From Paraburkholderia sp. PREW-6R (GTDB lineage: Bacteria > Pseudomonadota > Gammaproteobacteria > Burkholderiales > Burkholderiaceae): a DNA stretch of 64,000 nucleotides. Below, one piece after another: positions 18,052-27,085 of the stretch. Under the pieces are notes generated by a model. That model was not told where the DNA came from, ran no database searches, and worked only from the letters and a program-made list of their open reading frames with translations. Position 1 is the stretch's first letter. Each line of letters opens with the position of its first letter. The stretch covers positions 620,001-684,000 of the forward strand of contig NZ_CP155074.1 of the NCBI RefSeq assembly GCF_039621805.1. The letters are read 5' to 3'. The translations under genes and the position numbers were made by a program.

Positions 18052-18837
18052 ATGCAATACGACACGCTGGATGTGCAGTTCGCCGGGCAGATCGCCACGG
18101 TCACGCTGAATCGGCCGGACGTGCGCAACGCGTTCAATGAAACGATGATCGCGGAGCTGACGTCGGCCTTCACTGCGCTCAACGATCGCGACGACACGCG
18201 CGCGGTGGTGCTCGCCGCTAACGGCAAGGCGTTCTGCGCGGGCGCCGACCTGAACTGGATGAAGAAGATGGCCGGTTACTCGGATGACGAGAACCGCGCC
18301 GATGCCATGCGTCTTGCGGACATGCTGTCGGCGATTTATCGCTGCAACAAGCCGGTGATCGCACGTGTGAGCGGCGACGCCTACGCGGGCGGCATGGGGC
18401 TGATTTCGGTGTGCGATATCGTCGTGGCCGTCGAGGGCGCACGCTTCTGCCTGTCGGAAGCGCGCCTCGGACTGATTCCGGCGACCATCGCGCCGTATGT
18501 GATTCGCGCATTGGGCGAACAGGCGTCGCGCCGCTATTTCACTACTGCAGAACAGTTCGACTGCGCGACGGCGTTCCGTCTCGGCCTTGTCAGCGAAATG
18601 GTGAGCGCGGAACAGCTCGATGCGACTGTGCGGCAGATCGCCGACGCGTTGTGCGCGAATGGTCCGCAGGCGGTGCGCGCGTGCAAGCAGCTCGTGCAGG
18701 ACGTCGCGGGCCGCGAGCTAAACGCGGCGCTCATCGAAGAGACGGCGGCGCGCATCGCACGCACCCGTGCCAGCGCGGAAGGCCGCGAAGGCGTGGCGTC
18801 GTTCCTCGACAAGCGCTCGCCCACATGGCGTGTCTGA
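18052..18837 (+). CDS. liuC: Methylglutaconyl-CoA hydratase (enoyl-CoA hydratase family)
   Basis: 261 residues of the crotonase superfamily. LNRPDVRNAFNETM, the oxyanion-hole segment AVVLAANGKAFCAGADLNWMKKM, RVSGDAYAGGMGLISVCDIVVA and ARFCLSEARLGLIPATIAPYV are typical. LiuC hydrates 3-methylglutaconyl-CoA to HMG-CoA, the fourth step of leucine breakdown. It lies 35 bases after liuB. HMG-CoA lyase (LiuE) is not found in this window, so the last step must be encoded elsewhere or reached differently. Confidence 0.93.
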   Translation: MQYDTLDVQFAGQIATVTLNRPDVRNAFNETMIAELTSAFTALNDRDDTRAVVLAANGKAFCAGADLNWMKKMAGYSDDENRADAMRLADMLSAIYRCNKPVIARVSGDAYAGGMGLISVCDIVVAVEGARFCLSEARLGLIPATIAPYVIRALGEQASRRYFTTAEQFDCATAFRLGLVSEMVSAEQLDATVRQIADALCANGPQAVRACKQLVQDVAGRELNAALIEETAARIARTRASAEGREGVASFLDKRSPTWRV

Positions 18838-18850
18838 TGCCGGTCAGCTA

Positions 18851-18931
18851 GCGGGCAATCCATCGAGGCGCCGGTAGGCCTCCAATAGAACAACGTCCCC
18901 GATATGGTCACATCGCGGGCAAACCATCGAG
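18851..18931. repeat. 17-bp direct repeat pair before liuD
   Basis: GCGGGCAATCCATCGAG (18851-18867) and GCGGGCAAACCATCGAG (18915-18931) match at 16 of 17 bases and start 64 bases apart in the 101-base liuC-liuD gap. The second copy ends 7 bases before the liuD ATG and so contains its weak SD region. Confidence 0.85.
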
Positions 18932-18938
18932 ACACTTC

Positions 18939-20957
18939 ATGTTCAACAAGATCCTGATTGCCAACCGCGGTGAGATTGCGTGTCGGGTCGCCGCGACCTG
19001 CAAGCGGCTTGGCATCGCGAGCGTGGCCGTCTATTCCGATGCGGACGCCAACGCAAAACACGTTGCCGCGTGCGACGAAGCGGTACACATTGGCGGCGCG
19101 ACGGCGGCGGAAAGCTACCTGCGCGCGGAGCGCATCGTCGCCGCCGCACTCGCAACCGGTGCGCAGGCCGTGCATCCGGGCTATGGTTTTCTGTCGGAGA
19201 ACGAAGCGTTCGCAGAGGCTTGCGAGGCCGCCGGCATCGTTTTCATCGGGCCGCCGGTCGAAGCGATCGCCGCGATGGGTTCGAAAGCGGCCGCCAAGGC
19301 GCTGATGCATGCGGCCGCCGTGCCGCTCGTGCCGGGCTATCACGGTGACGATCAGGACCCCCAGTTGCTGCATCGCGAAGCGGACGCGATCGGTTATCCG
19401 GTGCTGCTCAAGGCGAGCGCGGGCGGCGGCGGCAAGGGCATGCGCGTCGTCGAACGCAGCGAAGATTTCGCTGCGGCGCTTGCGTCGTGCAAACGTGAAG
19501 CGGCCAGCAGTTTCGGCAACGATCGCGTGCTGATCGAAAAGTATCTGACGCGTCCGCGTCACGTCGAAGTGCAGGTATTCGCGGACCGTCATGGCGGCGC
19601 GGTGTACCTGTTCGATCGCGACTGCTCCGTGCAGCGGCGCCACCAGAAAGTGCTCGAAGAGGCGCCTGCGCCCGGTTTGTCGGCCGGAATCAAGCGCGAG
19701 ATGGGCGAGGCGGCCGTTGCGGCCGCCCGGGCGGTGAATTACGTCGGCGCGGGCACGGTCGAATTCATCATGACGCCCGCAGGCGAGTTCTATTTCATGG
19801 AAATGAACACGCGCCTTCAGGTCGAGCATCCGGTCACTGAAATGGTGACGGGGCAGGACCTGGTGGAGTGGCAGCTGCGCGTGGCGTCGAACGAACCTTT
19901 GCCGCTCACACAGGAACAACTGAGAATCGACGGGCACGCGATCGAGGCGCGCATTTATGCCGAACATCCAGCGCGCGGGTTTCTGCCGTCAACGGGTACG
20001 CTGAGGCACTTGCGTATGCCGCAGGGCGTCGAGTTCTCGATCGGCGAGCCGGGGCGTAAAGCATCCGTGCGCATCGACAGCGGCGTGCGTGAAGGCGACA
20101 CTATTACGCCGTTTTACGATCCGATGATTGCGAAGCTGATCGTGCATGGTGCCACGCGTGAAGAGGCGCTCGCGCGTCTGAACAGGGCGTTGCGTGCGTG
20201 CGAAGTGGTCGGTCCGCACACCAACGTCGAGTTCCTGCAGCGCATCGTGACAAGCGAGCCGTTTGCCACCGGCGATCTCGACACGGGCCTGATCGAGCGT
20301 CATCACGACGCGTTATTCGCACCGGTGCGAAAGCCGTTCAAGGAGGCGCTCGCTCTCGCCTGCGCTGCGTTGCTCGCGCGTGAAGGCGGCACCGCGCACG
20401 GCGCGTCGCCGTGGGATGCGTTGTCGCACTGGCGTCTGAATGGCGGCTATACGCAAACGCTCGGCTGGAGCGATGTCGCAAACGACACGCCCTTTACCGT
20501 CACGTTTGCACGCGACGGCGCCACGCAAACGCTGGAGCATGACGGCGCGCGCGAAGGTTTCGCGTGGTCGAAGGGCGAGCGCCCGCACGAATACCGTGCG
20601 ACGATCGACGATGCGCGGGTGACCGGCACCGTATTCATCGACGGCGATACGTTTCATGTGTTCGTGCTGGGTGAAGCGCTGGCATTCGAATGGCAGAATC
20701 TGCTCGCGCATGCCGCCGACGCCGAGGGCGGCGAGGGCCGTCTGACTGCGCCGATGCCCGGCAAAGTGATCGCGGTACTGGTCGAGCCGGGCGCGGTTGT
20801 CGAGAAGGGTACGCCGCTCATCGTGATGGAAGCGATGAAGATGGAGCATACGATTGGCGCGCCTTCCGCCGGCACGGTGTCAGAGGTACTGTATGCAGTC
20901 GGCGATCAGGTCGCAGACGGTGCGCAGCTGCTCGTGCTCGAAGTGAAGCAGCCGTGA
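18939..20957 (+). CDS. liuD: 3-methylcrotonyl-CoA carboxylase, alpha (biotin) subunit
   Basis: 672 residues with biotin carboxylase N-terminal, ATP-grasp and C-terminal domains (1 to about 445; FNKILIANRGEIACR, GYGFLSENEAFAEAC, ASAGGGGKGMRVV, EMNTRLQVEHPVTE), a BT-type linker region, and a biotinyl domain at the end. The biotin-acceptor Lys634 sits in VMEAMKMEHTI. It carboxylates biotin with ATP and bicarbonate for transfer by LiuB. It is the fourth gene of the liu operon; its SD is weak and overlaps one of two direct repeats. Confidence 0.96.
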   Translation: MFNKILIANRGEIACRVAATCKRLGIASVAVYSDADANAKHVAACDEAVHIGGATAAESYLRAERIVAAALATGAQAVHPGYGFLSENEAFAEACEAAGIVFIGPPVEAIAAMGSKAAAKALMHAAAVPLVPGYHGDDQDPQLLHREADAIGYPVLLKASAGGGGKGMRVVERSEDFAAALASCKREAASSFGNDRVLIEKYLTRPRHVEVQVFADRHGGAVYLFDRDCSVQRRHQKVLEEAPAPGLSAGIKREMGEAAVAAARAVNYVGAGTVEFIMTPAGEFYFMEMNTRLQVEHPVTEMVTGQDLVEWQLRVASNEPLPLTQEQLRIDGHAIEARIYAEHPARGFLPSTGTLRHLRMPQGVEFSIGEPGRKASVRIDSGVREGDTITPFYDPMIAKLIVHGATREEALARLNRALRACEVVGPHTNVEFLQRIVTSEPFATGDLDTGLIERHHDALFAPVRKPFKEALALACAALLAREGGTAHGASPWDALSHWRLNGGYTQTLGWSDVANDTPFTVTFARDGATQTLEHDGAREGFAWSKGERPHEYRATIDDARVTGTVFIDGDTFHVFVLGEALAFEWQNLLAHAADAEGGEGRLTAPMPGKVIAVLVEPGAVVEKGTPLIVMEAMKMEHTIGAPSAGTVSEVLYAVGDQVADGAQLLVLEVKQP

Positions 20958-21041
20958 CCCGCCGCGAAATCGCAGTCAGGCAACGACAAAGCGGTTGCTG
21001 ATCCAGCGGTAGTTACGCCAGTGGTCAGGCAAGGCTTCACG

Positions 21042-21833
21042 TTAGACGAGGCGTGCGTAGCCCATCGCGCGCGCGTCGTTTTCGAGTTCCACGATCCGCG
21101 CATAGTCGCTGAGCGCAAGCCTGGAAAAGCCGAGCAGGCGCAAACGCCGGGCGCGTTCCGGTTGGGCATCGACGGCTTCGTCGAGCGCGACGCGCAGCGC
21201 GTCGATCGTGGCTTGCGGCACGGTTGAAGCGGCAATCAGCGGGAGACCGGGCGAAGCCGCCGTCATGCCGATGCGGCGAACCCTGCGCGCCAGGTCCGGC
21301 AACGCGTCGCAAACGAAGGCGAACGTCACACAGTCGATCGCGGCCACGTCCGCTTGATTGTCCGCGACCGCTCGCAACGAGCCGACGTGGGAACCGGTTT
21401 GCAGCACACTCGCAAAAAAGGGTTCGCCGTGCGCGAGCGGCGCGACTGCGTGGCGAAAGACGTTCATGCCGCTATTCGAGTCGTCCTGATTGCAGGCCGC
21501 GCGCGCGCCGCGGCACGAGGCCAGCGTGTCGAACGGCGCATCGGCGCGTGTCACGAGTACGCTCGAATAGTCCGCGCCCTCGCAGCCGTGCGCGTGAAAA
21601 CGCGGGGTCGCGACCAGCTGAACCTGCTCGCGCAGGCCGTGCATCAATGGGTAGCCGCAAGTTTGTGACAACAGCAGATCGGGGCGACGCCAGAAGCCGT
21701 GCAGTTCCTCACTCACCTCGACGATGCGGCACGCCGGTTCGACGCGGGCCAGGACATCGGCGAGCCACGCGCGCCATTCGTACGCTAGCGCGGGCGTCAC
21801 TTCGTACATCGGCAGGGCAGCGATCCAGGTCAT
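21042..21833 (-). CDS. PhnD-like phosphate/phosphonate-type binding protein without signal peptide
   Basis: 263 residues resembling the periplasmic binding fold of the PhnD/phosphite family: MTWIAALPMYEVTPA, LLLSQTCGYPLMHGLR, YSSVLVTRADAPFDTLASCRG, a hinge with NQDDSNSGMNVFRHAV and QTGSHVGSLRAVADNQADVAAIDCVTF. Unlike transport receptors it has no export signal or lipobox, and there is no ABC permease or ATPase nearby, so it probably works in the cytosol, perhaps as a sensor. It follows an unknown 92-residue gene by 18 bases on the same strand and likely forms a two-gene operon with it. No clear SD is seen, which suggests coupling. The ligand is unknown. Confidence 0.8.
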   Translation of the reverse strand: MTWIAALPMYEVTPALAYEWRAWLADVLARVEPACRIVEVSEELHGFWRRPDLLLSQTCGYPLMHGLREQVQLVATPRFHAHGCEGADYSSVLVTRADAPFDTLASCRGARAACNQDDSNSGMNVFRHAVAPLAHGEPFFASVLQTGSHVGSLRAVADNQADVAAIDCVTFAFVCDALPDLARRVRRIGMTAASPGLPLIAASTVPQATIDALRVALDEAVDAQPERARRLRLLGFSRLALSDYARIVELENDARAMGYARLV

Positions 21834-21851
21834 GACTGGATTCTGTCATAC

Positions 21852-22130
21852 CTAATGCAACACGGTCCGGAACGCGTCGAGGTCAAGCCGTACGGGTTCG
21901 GTGGGCCGGACGGTCCACCTGCTTGCGGCCACCGAGAGAATGTCCAGTTGCGCGCCCTCGAACGCAACCAGCAGGTCCTGTTTGCGCTTGCTCGCGGCGC
22001 CGCAATAGGCGACGAGCGCGTCCGCGCTGACCTCGAAAATCTGCGCGCGTTCGTCGCAGTACACGCGGAACGCGACTGTTGCGCACTCCGTTACGCAGGG
22101 CCTGAAACCCTCATCCACATAGACTGTCAT
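21852..22130 (-). CDS. Small DUF1488-like protein
   Basis: 92 residues from the ATG at 22130, behind GGGAGAGG. The core VAFRVYCDERAQIFEVSADALVAYCG, then DLLVAFEGAQLDILSVAASRW and a closing VRLDLDAF strand, resembles the DUF1488 layout (protein of unknown function, often about 90 residues), though the match is by pattern only. It lies 18 bases upstream of the PhnD-like gene and is probably cotranscribed. Confidence 0.65.
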   Translation of the reverse strand: MTVYVDEGFRPCVTECATVAFRVYCDERAQIFEVSADALVAYCGAASKRKQDLLVAFEGAQLDILSVAASRWTVRPTEPVRLDLDAFRTVLH

Positions 22131-22312
22131 CGTCCTCTCCCGCCACTCGTCCAAGTCGTCAGGATGACAAGACGTAAGTTTCGGGTATGTGTGGGAACCG
22201 GCATTCGCAACGAGTTGGCGCATTTTCCGGGCGGGCTATCCGGTTAGCGTGACCGACTGGCCGGTGACCGGCTTGCCTCGACGGTCCACGTGGACGCGCA
22301 CGTCCGCAGGTT

Positions 22313-23614
22313 TCAGACCGAGCGTTCGATCGCTTTGCCGAGCAGGTCCAGCCCCAGGTCAATTTCCTCCTCGCTGACGGTCAACGGCGGCGCAATCCGG
22401 AACACGCCGCCCATGCCCGGCAACTGCACGATATTCATGCTCAGTCCGAGGTTCATGCATTCGCGCGTGATCTTTGCACCCAGACCGTCCGCCGGCTCTT
22501 TCGTGCTGCGGTCCTTGACGATCTCCATACCCAGAAGCAGTCCGCGTCCGCGAATGTCGCCGATGCACGCGTGCCGTTCCATCAGCGTCGTCAAACCGCG
22601 CCGCAGCCGCTCGCCCATTACGTTCGCACGCTCGACCAGACCGTCGCGCTCGACCACGTCGAGAACTCGCAGGCCGACGGCTGCGGGAAGCGGATCGGAC
22701 ACGTGCGTCGTATAGAACAGATAGCCCATTTCGTGCGCCCGTTCCTCGATCTGCGCGGAGGTGACGACCGCCGCCAGCGGCAGACCTGCACCCAGCGTCT
22801 TCGAGAGCGTGAGAATGTCGGGCGTGACGCCGTCTCGCTGGCAGGCGAACATCGTGCCGGTGCGCCCGACGCCGGTTTGCGCTTCGTCGAGAATCAGCAG
22901 CATGCCGCGCTCTTCGCATTTGCGCTTCAACGCGGCCATGTAGCCCTCAGGCAGCTCGATGATGCCGCCGGAGCTTAGGATCGGCTCCGCAATGAAAGCA
23001 GCGAGATTGCCGCTCGACTGGCGGTCGATCAGATCGAACGCATAGTCCAGTTCCGCAAGATAGTCGTAAGCGCCATGGCGCTCGAAGCGCGGCCGGTATG
23101 CGAACGGTGCGGGAATCGCGAACGAGCCGACCGCAGCCGGACCCACGCCTTTGCGACCCGCGCTGTAAGTGGCGGATGCCGCGTTGCCCGTCATGCCATG
23201 CCACGATTGCGCGAAGCCGACGATCTCGTATTTGCCCGTCACCAGCTTCGCCATGCGTATGGCGGCTTCGTTCGACTCCGCGCCGGTGCTGAGCAGCAGC
23301 GCCCGATCCAGTCCGGCCGGCGTGATGCCGGCGAGACGGGTGGCGAGATCGACCACGGGCCGTGACAGCATCCCGCTGAAAAGGTGGTCGAGCTTGCCCG
23401 CGTATTCATTGATGACCGAAACGATGTCCGGATGGCTATGCCCGAGCACAGCGCTCATCTGCCCGGAGGTGAAATCGAGAATCGCCCGGCCGTCGGCATC
23501 ATGGACAAAGCTGCCTTGCGCGCGCTCGACGATCATCGGCTCGAAGGTGCCGCCATATCGGATCAGGTGCTGGCGGGCGTGGCGCCAGAAGGTTGCATCG
23601 TCGTTGCGGGACAC
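22313..23614 (-). CDS. dgdA: 2,2-dialkylglycine decarboxylase (pyruvate)
   Basis: 433 residues, the same length as the characterised Burkholderia cepacia enzyme and very similar throughout (FTSGQMSAVLGHSHP, LLSTGAESNEAAIRMAK, FAQSWHGMTG, IAEPILSSGGIIELPEGY, DEAQTGVGRTGTMFA, SNIVQLPGMGGVFRIAPP-type end). The PLP lysine is Lys272 in LSKTLGAGLPL. The enzyme is bifunctional: it decarboxylates 2,2-dialkylglycines such as 2-aminoisobutyrate to a ketone and then transaminates pyruvate to alanine. The divergent LysR gene is the matching DgdR repressor, which strongly supports the call. Confidence 0.95.
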   Translation of the reverse strand: MSRNDDATFWRHARQHLIRYGGTFEPMIVERAQGSFVHDADGRAILDFTSGQMSAVLGHSHPDIVSVINEYAGKLDHLFSGMLSRPVVDLATRLAGITPAGLDRALLLSTGAESNEAAIRMAKLVTGKYEIVGFAQSWHGMTGNAASATYSAGRKGVGPAAVGSFAIPAPFAYRPRFERHGAYDYLAELDYAFDLIDRQSSGNLAAFIAEPILSSGGIIELPEGYMAALKRKCEERGMLLILDEAQTGVGRTGTMFACQRDGVTPDILTLSKTLGAGLPLAAVVTSAQIEERAHEMGYLFYTTHVSDPLPAAVGLRVLDVVERDGLVERANVMGERLRRGLTTLMERHACIGDIRGRGLLLGMEIVKDRSTKEPADGLGAKITRECMNLGLSMNIVQLPGMGGVFRIAPPLTVSEEEIDLGLDLLGKAIERSV

Positions 23615-23692
23615 GGCGTTCCTCCATGGATGAAAAGTCGGATTAGCTTGCAGTCTAGACAGCGCCGTGGTTTCATGGAATCGAATAGTCCT

Positions 23693-23703
23693 TATCGAAG
23701 ATA
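23693..23703. promoter_or_regulatory. Inverted repeat TATC-GAA-GATA in dgdA/dgdR spacer
   Basis: A perfect 11-bp inverted repeat, AT-rich, centred 20-25 bases before the proposed dgdR start. It is a plausible DgdR (LysR-type) contact, inferred from symmetry and position. Confidence 0.4.
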
Positions 23704-23720
23704 GTAGCGGGGCTTATACC

Positions 23721-24578
23721 TTGAGTCTTTCTCTGGAAATCGATTTGCTGCGCTCGTTTGCCGTCGTCGCCGAAGTGAAGGCGCTCAGCCGCGCGGCTGC
23801 CCGGATCGGCCGCACGCAATCGGCGCTCAGCCAGCAGATGAAGCGGCTCGAAGAGATCGTCGACCAGACGCTGTTCCAGCGCACGGGGCGCGGCGTGGTG
23901 CTGACCAATCCCGGCGAACGGCTGCTCGTGCACGCGCAACGCATTCTGCGTCTGCATGACGAAGCAATGGCCGATCTGTCCGGCAAAGGGCTGTCGGGCA
24001 CCATCCGTTTCGGTTGCCCGGACGACTATGCCGCCGTGTTCCTGCCGCATCTGCTGCGGCAGTTTTCGAGTCAACATCCGCAGGCGCTCGTGGAAGTCAG
24101 CTGCGCGCCAACACCGCGGCTGCTCGAACAACTGGACATGCGCGCGCTGGATCTCGCGATGATTTCACTGCCGGAAAACAACGCAAGCGACGACATCATC
24201 CGGACGGAGCCGCTCGTGTGGGTCGGCTATCCCGGCCTGGAATCCGCGCACTTCGATCCGCTGCCACTGGCGGTCTCCGACGCGGACACGCTCGATCACG
24301 TGGCGGCCTGCGAAGCGCTGCAACGCGCAGGCCGGCCCTATCGGATCGCGTATGCAAGCAGCAGCCTGGCAGGGCTCACTGCGCTGGTGCGCTCGGGGCA
24401 AGCGTTTGCCGTCATTACGCAGACTGCCGCGCCGGCGGACCTGGCGATCCTGAATGGCGATCCGTTGCTGCCGCCGCTGCCTGCCATTGGCATTACGCTC
24501 AAGTTCGAGCGCGGGCGTCCTTCTCATCTGATCAAGGCATTCGCGGAGCACATCCGGTCCACGCTGCCGTTACTGTGA
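23721..24578 (+). CDS. dgdR: LysR-family repressor DgdR
   Basis: 285 residues from a TTG at 23721 (SLSLEIDLLRSFAVVAEV). The winged helix (about 6-64) reads ALSRAAARIGRTQSALSQQMKRLE and LFQRTGRGVVLTNPGERLL, followed by the effector-binding lobes. In B. cepacia DgdR represses dgdA and is relieved by 2-methylalanine or related substrates; the divergent arrangement is the same here. Frames extending to a GTG at 23667 would run through the inverted repeat and the promoter region, and the family normally starts near this LEIDLL, so the shorter form is preferred. Confidence 0.88.
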   Translation: MSLSLEIDLLRSFAVVAEVKALSRAAARIGRTQSALSQQMKRLEEIVDQTLFQRTGRGVVLTNPGERLLVHAQRILRLHDEAMADLSGKGLSGTIRFGCPDDYAAVFLPHLLRQFSSQHPQALVEVSCAPTPRLLEQLDMRALDLAMISLPENNASDDIIRTEPLVWVGYPGLESAHFDPLPLAVSDADTLDHVAACEALQRAGRPYRIAYASSSLAGLTALVRSGQAFAVITQTAAPADLAILNGDPLLPPLPAIGITLKFERGRPSHLIKAFAEHIRSTLPLL

Positions 24579-24862
24579 TGTCCGCATGCGGTGCTTTCAT
24601 TTGACCGACACGCGCGCTGATGAAGGTTTCGTGACCGTGCGTGTCACGCGGCCGCCTTGCAACGCTAGTGCACACGGTAGGCACTTTCCCTGTTCTCCCC
24701 GACAGGCGCGCCCGCTAATATGCAAAGGCGCTGCAAGTAGGAAAACGTTTGCGCCAGGTTTCCGGGCGTCCATGACCGGTCCGTGTCGCGCATCACGTTT
24801 TACCTTTGCTCACGGGATCGTGGTGTCTCGTGGCTGCGAATCACCAGGAGGTCTTTTTGCGC

Positions 24863-27085
24863 ATGCCCACCATGAGTCCTTATACGCCTGTAGCCTCACT
24901 GCTGCGTGCGCACGTTCTCCTGCGTGTTGTGTGGCGCTATGGCGCGTATCTCGGTTGCGCGCTGCTGGTCGCGTCGGCGGCGATTGGCGCTGGCGGCACG
25001 ATCTGGCTGTATCGCAGCGAGGCTGCAATCGATCGTATCTATGACCTTCAAACCCGGTTGGAGCGGCTTCTGTCACTCTGTCTGGAGCAGGAGACGGATC
25101 AGCAGAGCTACGTGCTGACCGGCGAGACGCGCTACCTCGAACCTTACAGGGAAGCGACGCGCGAGCTGAATCAACAGGTCAGCGAACTCAGCCATCGCTT
25201 TGACGACAACGACGTGCAACGGCAGCGTTATAGCGTGCTTCGCGACCTCATCGCGACGAAGGAAGCCGGGATGGACGCGAGCCTTCAGGCGCGCACGCAG
25301 GGCGGCATATCGCCGGCCGTCGCGGTGAAGAGCGTGGTCAACAATCAGGCGCTGATGGAGGAAGCGCGCAATGTTGTCTTTTCCATGGAGTCCAGCGCGC
25401 GCGATGGTCTGACACAGCGGGCGCAGAGTGCGGTCGCCGTCAGGGATCTTTCCGTGGCCGCCGGGCTCATTGCGTCGGTGATCGCGGCGGCCATGCTCGT
25501 GACGCTCGTCAAGGCGACACGCCGCGTGCTCATCACGCAGAACGATGCGGCAGCGAGGATCGGCGCGACACTCTCGCTGCTCGAAACGGTGGTGTCGAGC
25601 ATCGGCGACGCATTGATCGTGACCGACGAAAACGGCATGATCAAGCTGATGAACCCTGCAGCGGAACACATGACCGACGTCTCCAGCGCGCATGGAATCG
25701 GTGCGCACGTGGATTCGGTGCTGGACCTGCGCTCGCCTGCGGGCGAACGGCTCCTGTGCGCGGCCGTGCAGGCCATCACCGGCGGCCACCGGATCGACAG
25801 TCACGATCCGGTCCAGATGCGCAAACCGGGCGGCGCGACGCTTTATGTCGAACAGGACGCGTCGCTGATTCGCGACACCACGGGAACGACGACGGGCGCG
25901 GTGCTGGCGCTGCACAATGTCACCGCGCGTACCTTGTGGGAAGAGGAAATCAAGGCGAGCGACCGGCGCAAGACGGAATTCATTTCGGTGCTCTCGCATG
26001 AATTACGCAACCCGCTTGCCGCAGTACGCAGCGCATTGCACGCAATCGGTTCACCGTCGTCGCCGGTCGGGCAGGACGAACTGCTTGCCATGGCCGAGCG
26101 TCAGATGAAGCACGTGGTCAGAATGGTCGACGATCTGCTGGATGTGGGTCGCCTCGAGCGTGGCGTGCTGCAGTTGCAGATGTCCACCAGCGACATCAAC
26201 AAGATCATTCAAAGTGCGATCGAAGCGGTGCGCGCCACGTTGGATCGGCGCGGAAATCGCGTCACCGTGAATTCGGCTCGCACGCCGACGTTCGTCATGG
26301 GTGACTTCCAGCGGCTCGTACAGGTGTTCTCCAACCTGCTCAATAACGCGTCGAAATATTCGCCGCTGCGCGCGCCCATTCAGGTGACGATCCAACGACA
26401 CGCCGCAACCGTCGAAGTACGGGTCAAGGATTGGGGCATTGGTCTTGCGCCGGAGAGCATCGGCCGTATTTTCGACATGTTCGCTCAGGTCGAGCCGGTC
26501 GCAGGGCGGCAAAAGGAAGGGCTCGGGATCGGGCTGACGCTGGCGCGGCAGATTGTCGACATGCACGGCGGTGAGATTCGCTGCACGAGCGACGGCCTCG
26601 GCGCTGGCAGCGAATTTAGCGTCTCGCTCATGCTGGCTCAGGCCGCGACGGCGGAAGGTGTGCCGCCGCCGGCTGCGCAGCCGCACGTGGTGGCGGAGAC
26701 GGTGAGTGTACTCGTCGTGGATGACAATGAAGACGCCGCCGATGCGCTGGCCGCGGTCCTCAATTCGTCAGGATTCACAACCAATGTCGCATATGACGGA
26801 CAGCACGGCATCGATCTTGCCGAACGGACACGGCCGGATGCGCTGCTGCTCGACATCGGCATGCCGGGAATGAATGGCTACGAAGTCGCACGCACGATAC
26901 GCAGGCAGCCTTGGGGCGGCCAGATCGTGATTATCGCGGTGACGGGGTGGGGCCAGGAGTCCGATCGTCACGAGGCACTCGAAGCCGGATTCGACATGCA
27001 CTTCGTCAAACCCGTGGACTACGCCGCATTGCGTAACGCGTTGCTCGAAGCGGTTGGGAATAAGGCGGCGCATGACGGTGGCTAA
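24863..27085 (+). CDS. Hybrid sensor histidine kinase (CHASE3-PAS-HisKA-HATPase-REC)
   Basis: 740 residues. A first membrane helix (about 28-50) and a second (about 195-215) enclose a periplasmic CHASE3-like helical bundle (YDLQTRLERLLSLCLEQETDQQSYVLTGETRYLEPY). Then come a PAS domain, the kinase H box with His379 in SVLSHELRNPLAA, an ATPase domain (NLLNNASKYS, DWGIGLAPE, GLGIGLTLARQI) and a C-terminal receiver with Asp664 in LLLDIGMPGMNGY. AGGAGG precedes the ATG at 24863 by 11 bases; TTG at 24857 is equally possible. Its stop overlaps the following glycosyltransferase start. No DNA-binding partner is adjacent. Confidence 0.93.
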   Translation: MPTMSPYTPVASLLRAHVLLRVVWRYGAYLGCALLVASAAIGAGGTIWLYRSEAAIDRIYDLQTRLERLLSLCLEQETDQQSYVLTGETRYLEPYREATRELNQQVSELSHRFDDNDVQRQRYSVLRDLIATKEAGMDASLQARTQGGISPAVAVKSVVNNQALMEEARNVVFSMESSARDGLTQRAQSAVAVRDLSVAAGLIASVIAAAMLVTLVKATRRVLITQNDAAARIGATLSLLETVVSSIGDALIVTDENGMIKLMNPAAEHMTDVSSAHGIGAHVDSVLDLRSPAGERLLCAAVQAITGGHRIDSHDPVQMRKPGGATLYVEQDASLIRDTTGTTTGAVLALHNVTARTLWEEEIKASDRRKTEFISVLSHELRNPLAAVRSALHAIGSPSSPVGQDELLAMAERQMKHVVRMVDDLLDVGRLERGVLQLQMSTSDINKIIQSAIEAVRATLDRRGNRVTVNSARTPTFVMGDFQRLVQVFSNLLNNASKYSPLRAPIQVTIQRHAATVEVRVKDWGIGLAPESIGRIFDMFAQVEPVAGRQKEGLGIGLTLARQIVDMHGGEIRCTSDGLGAGSEFSVSLMLAQAATAEGVPPPAAQPHVVAETVSVLVVDDNEDAADALAAVLNSSGFTTNVAYDGQHGIDLAERTRPDALLLDIGMPGMNGYEVARTIRRQPWGGQIVIIAVTGWGQESDRHEALEAGFDMHFVKPVDYAALRNALLEAVGNKAAHDGG

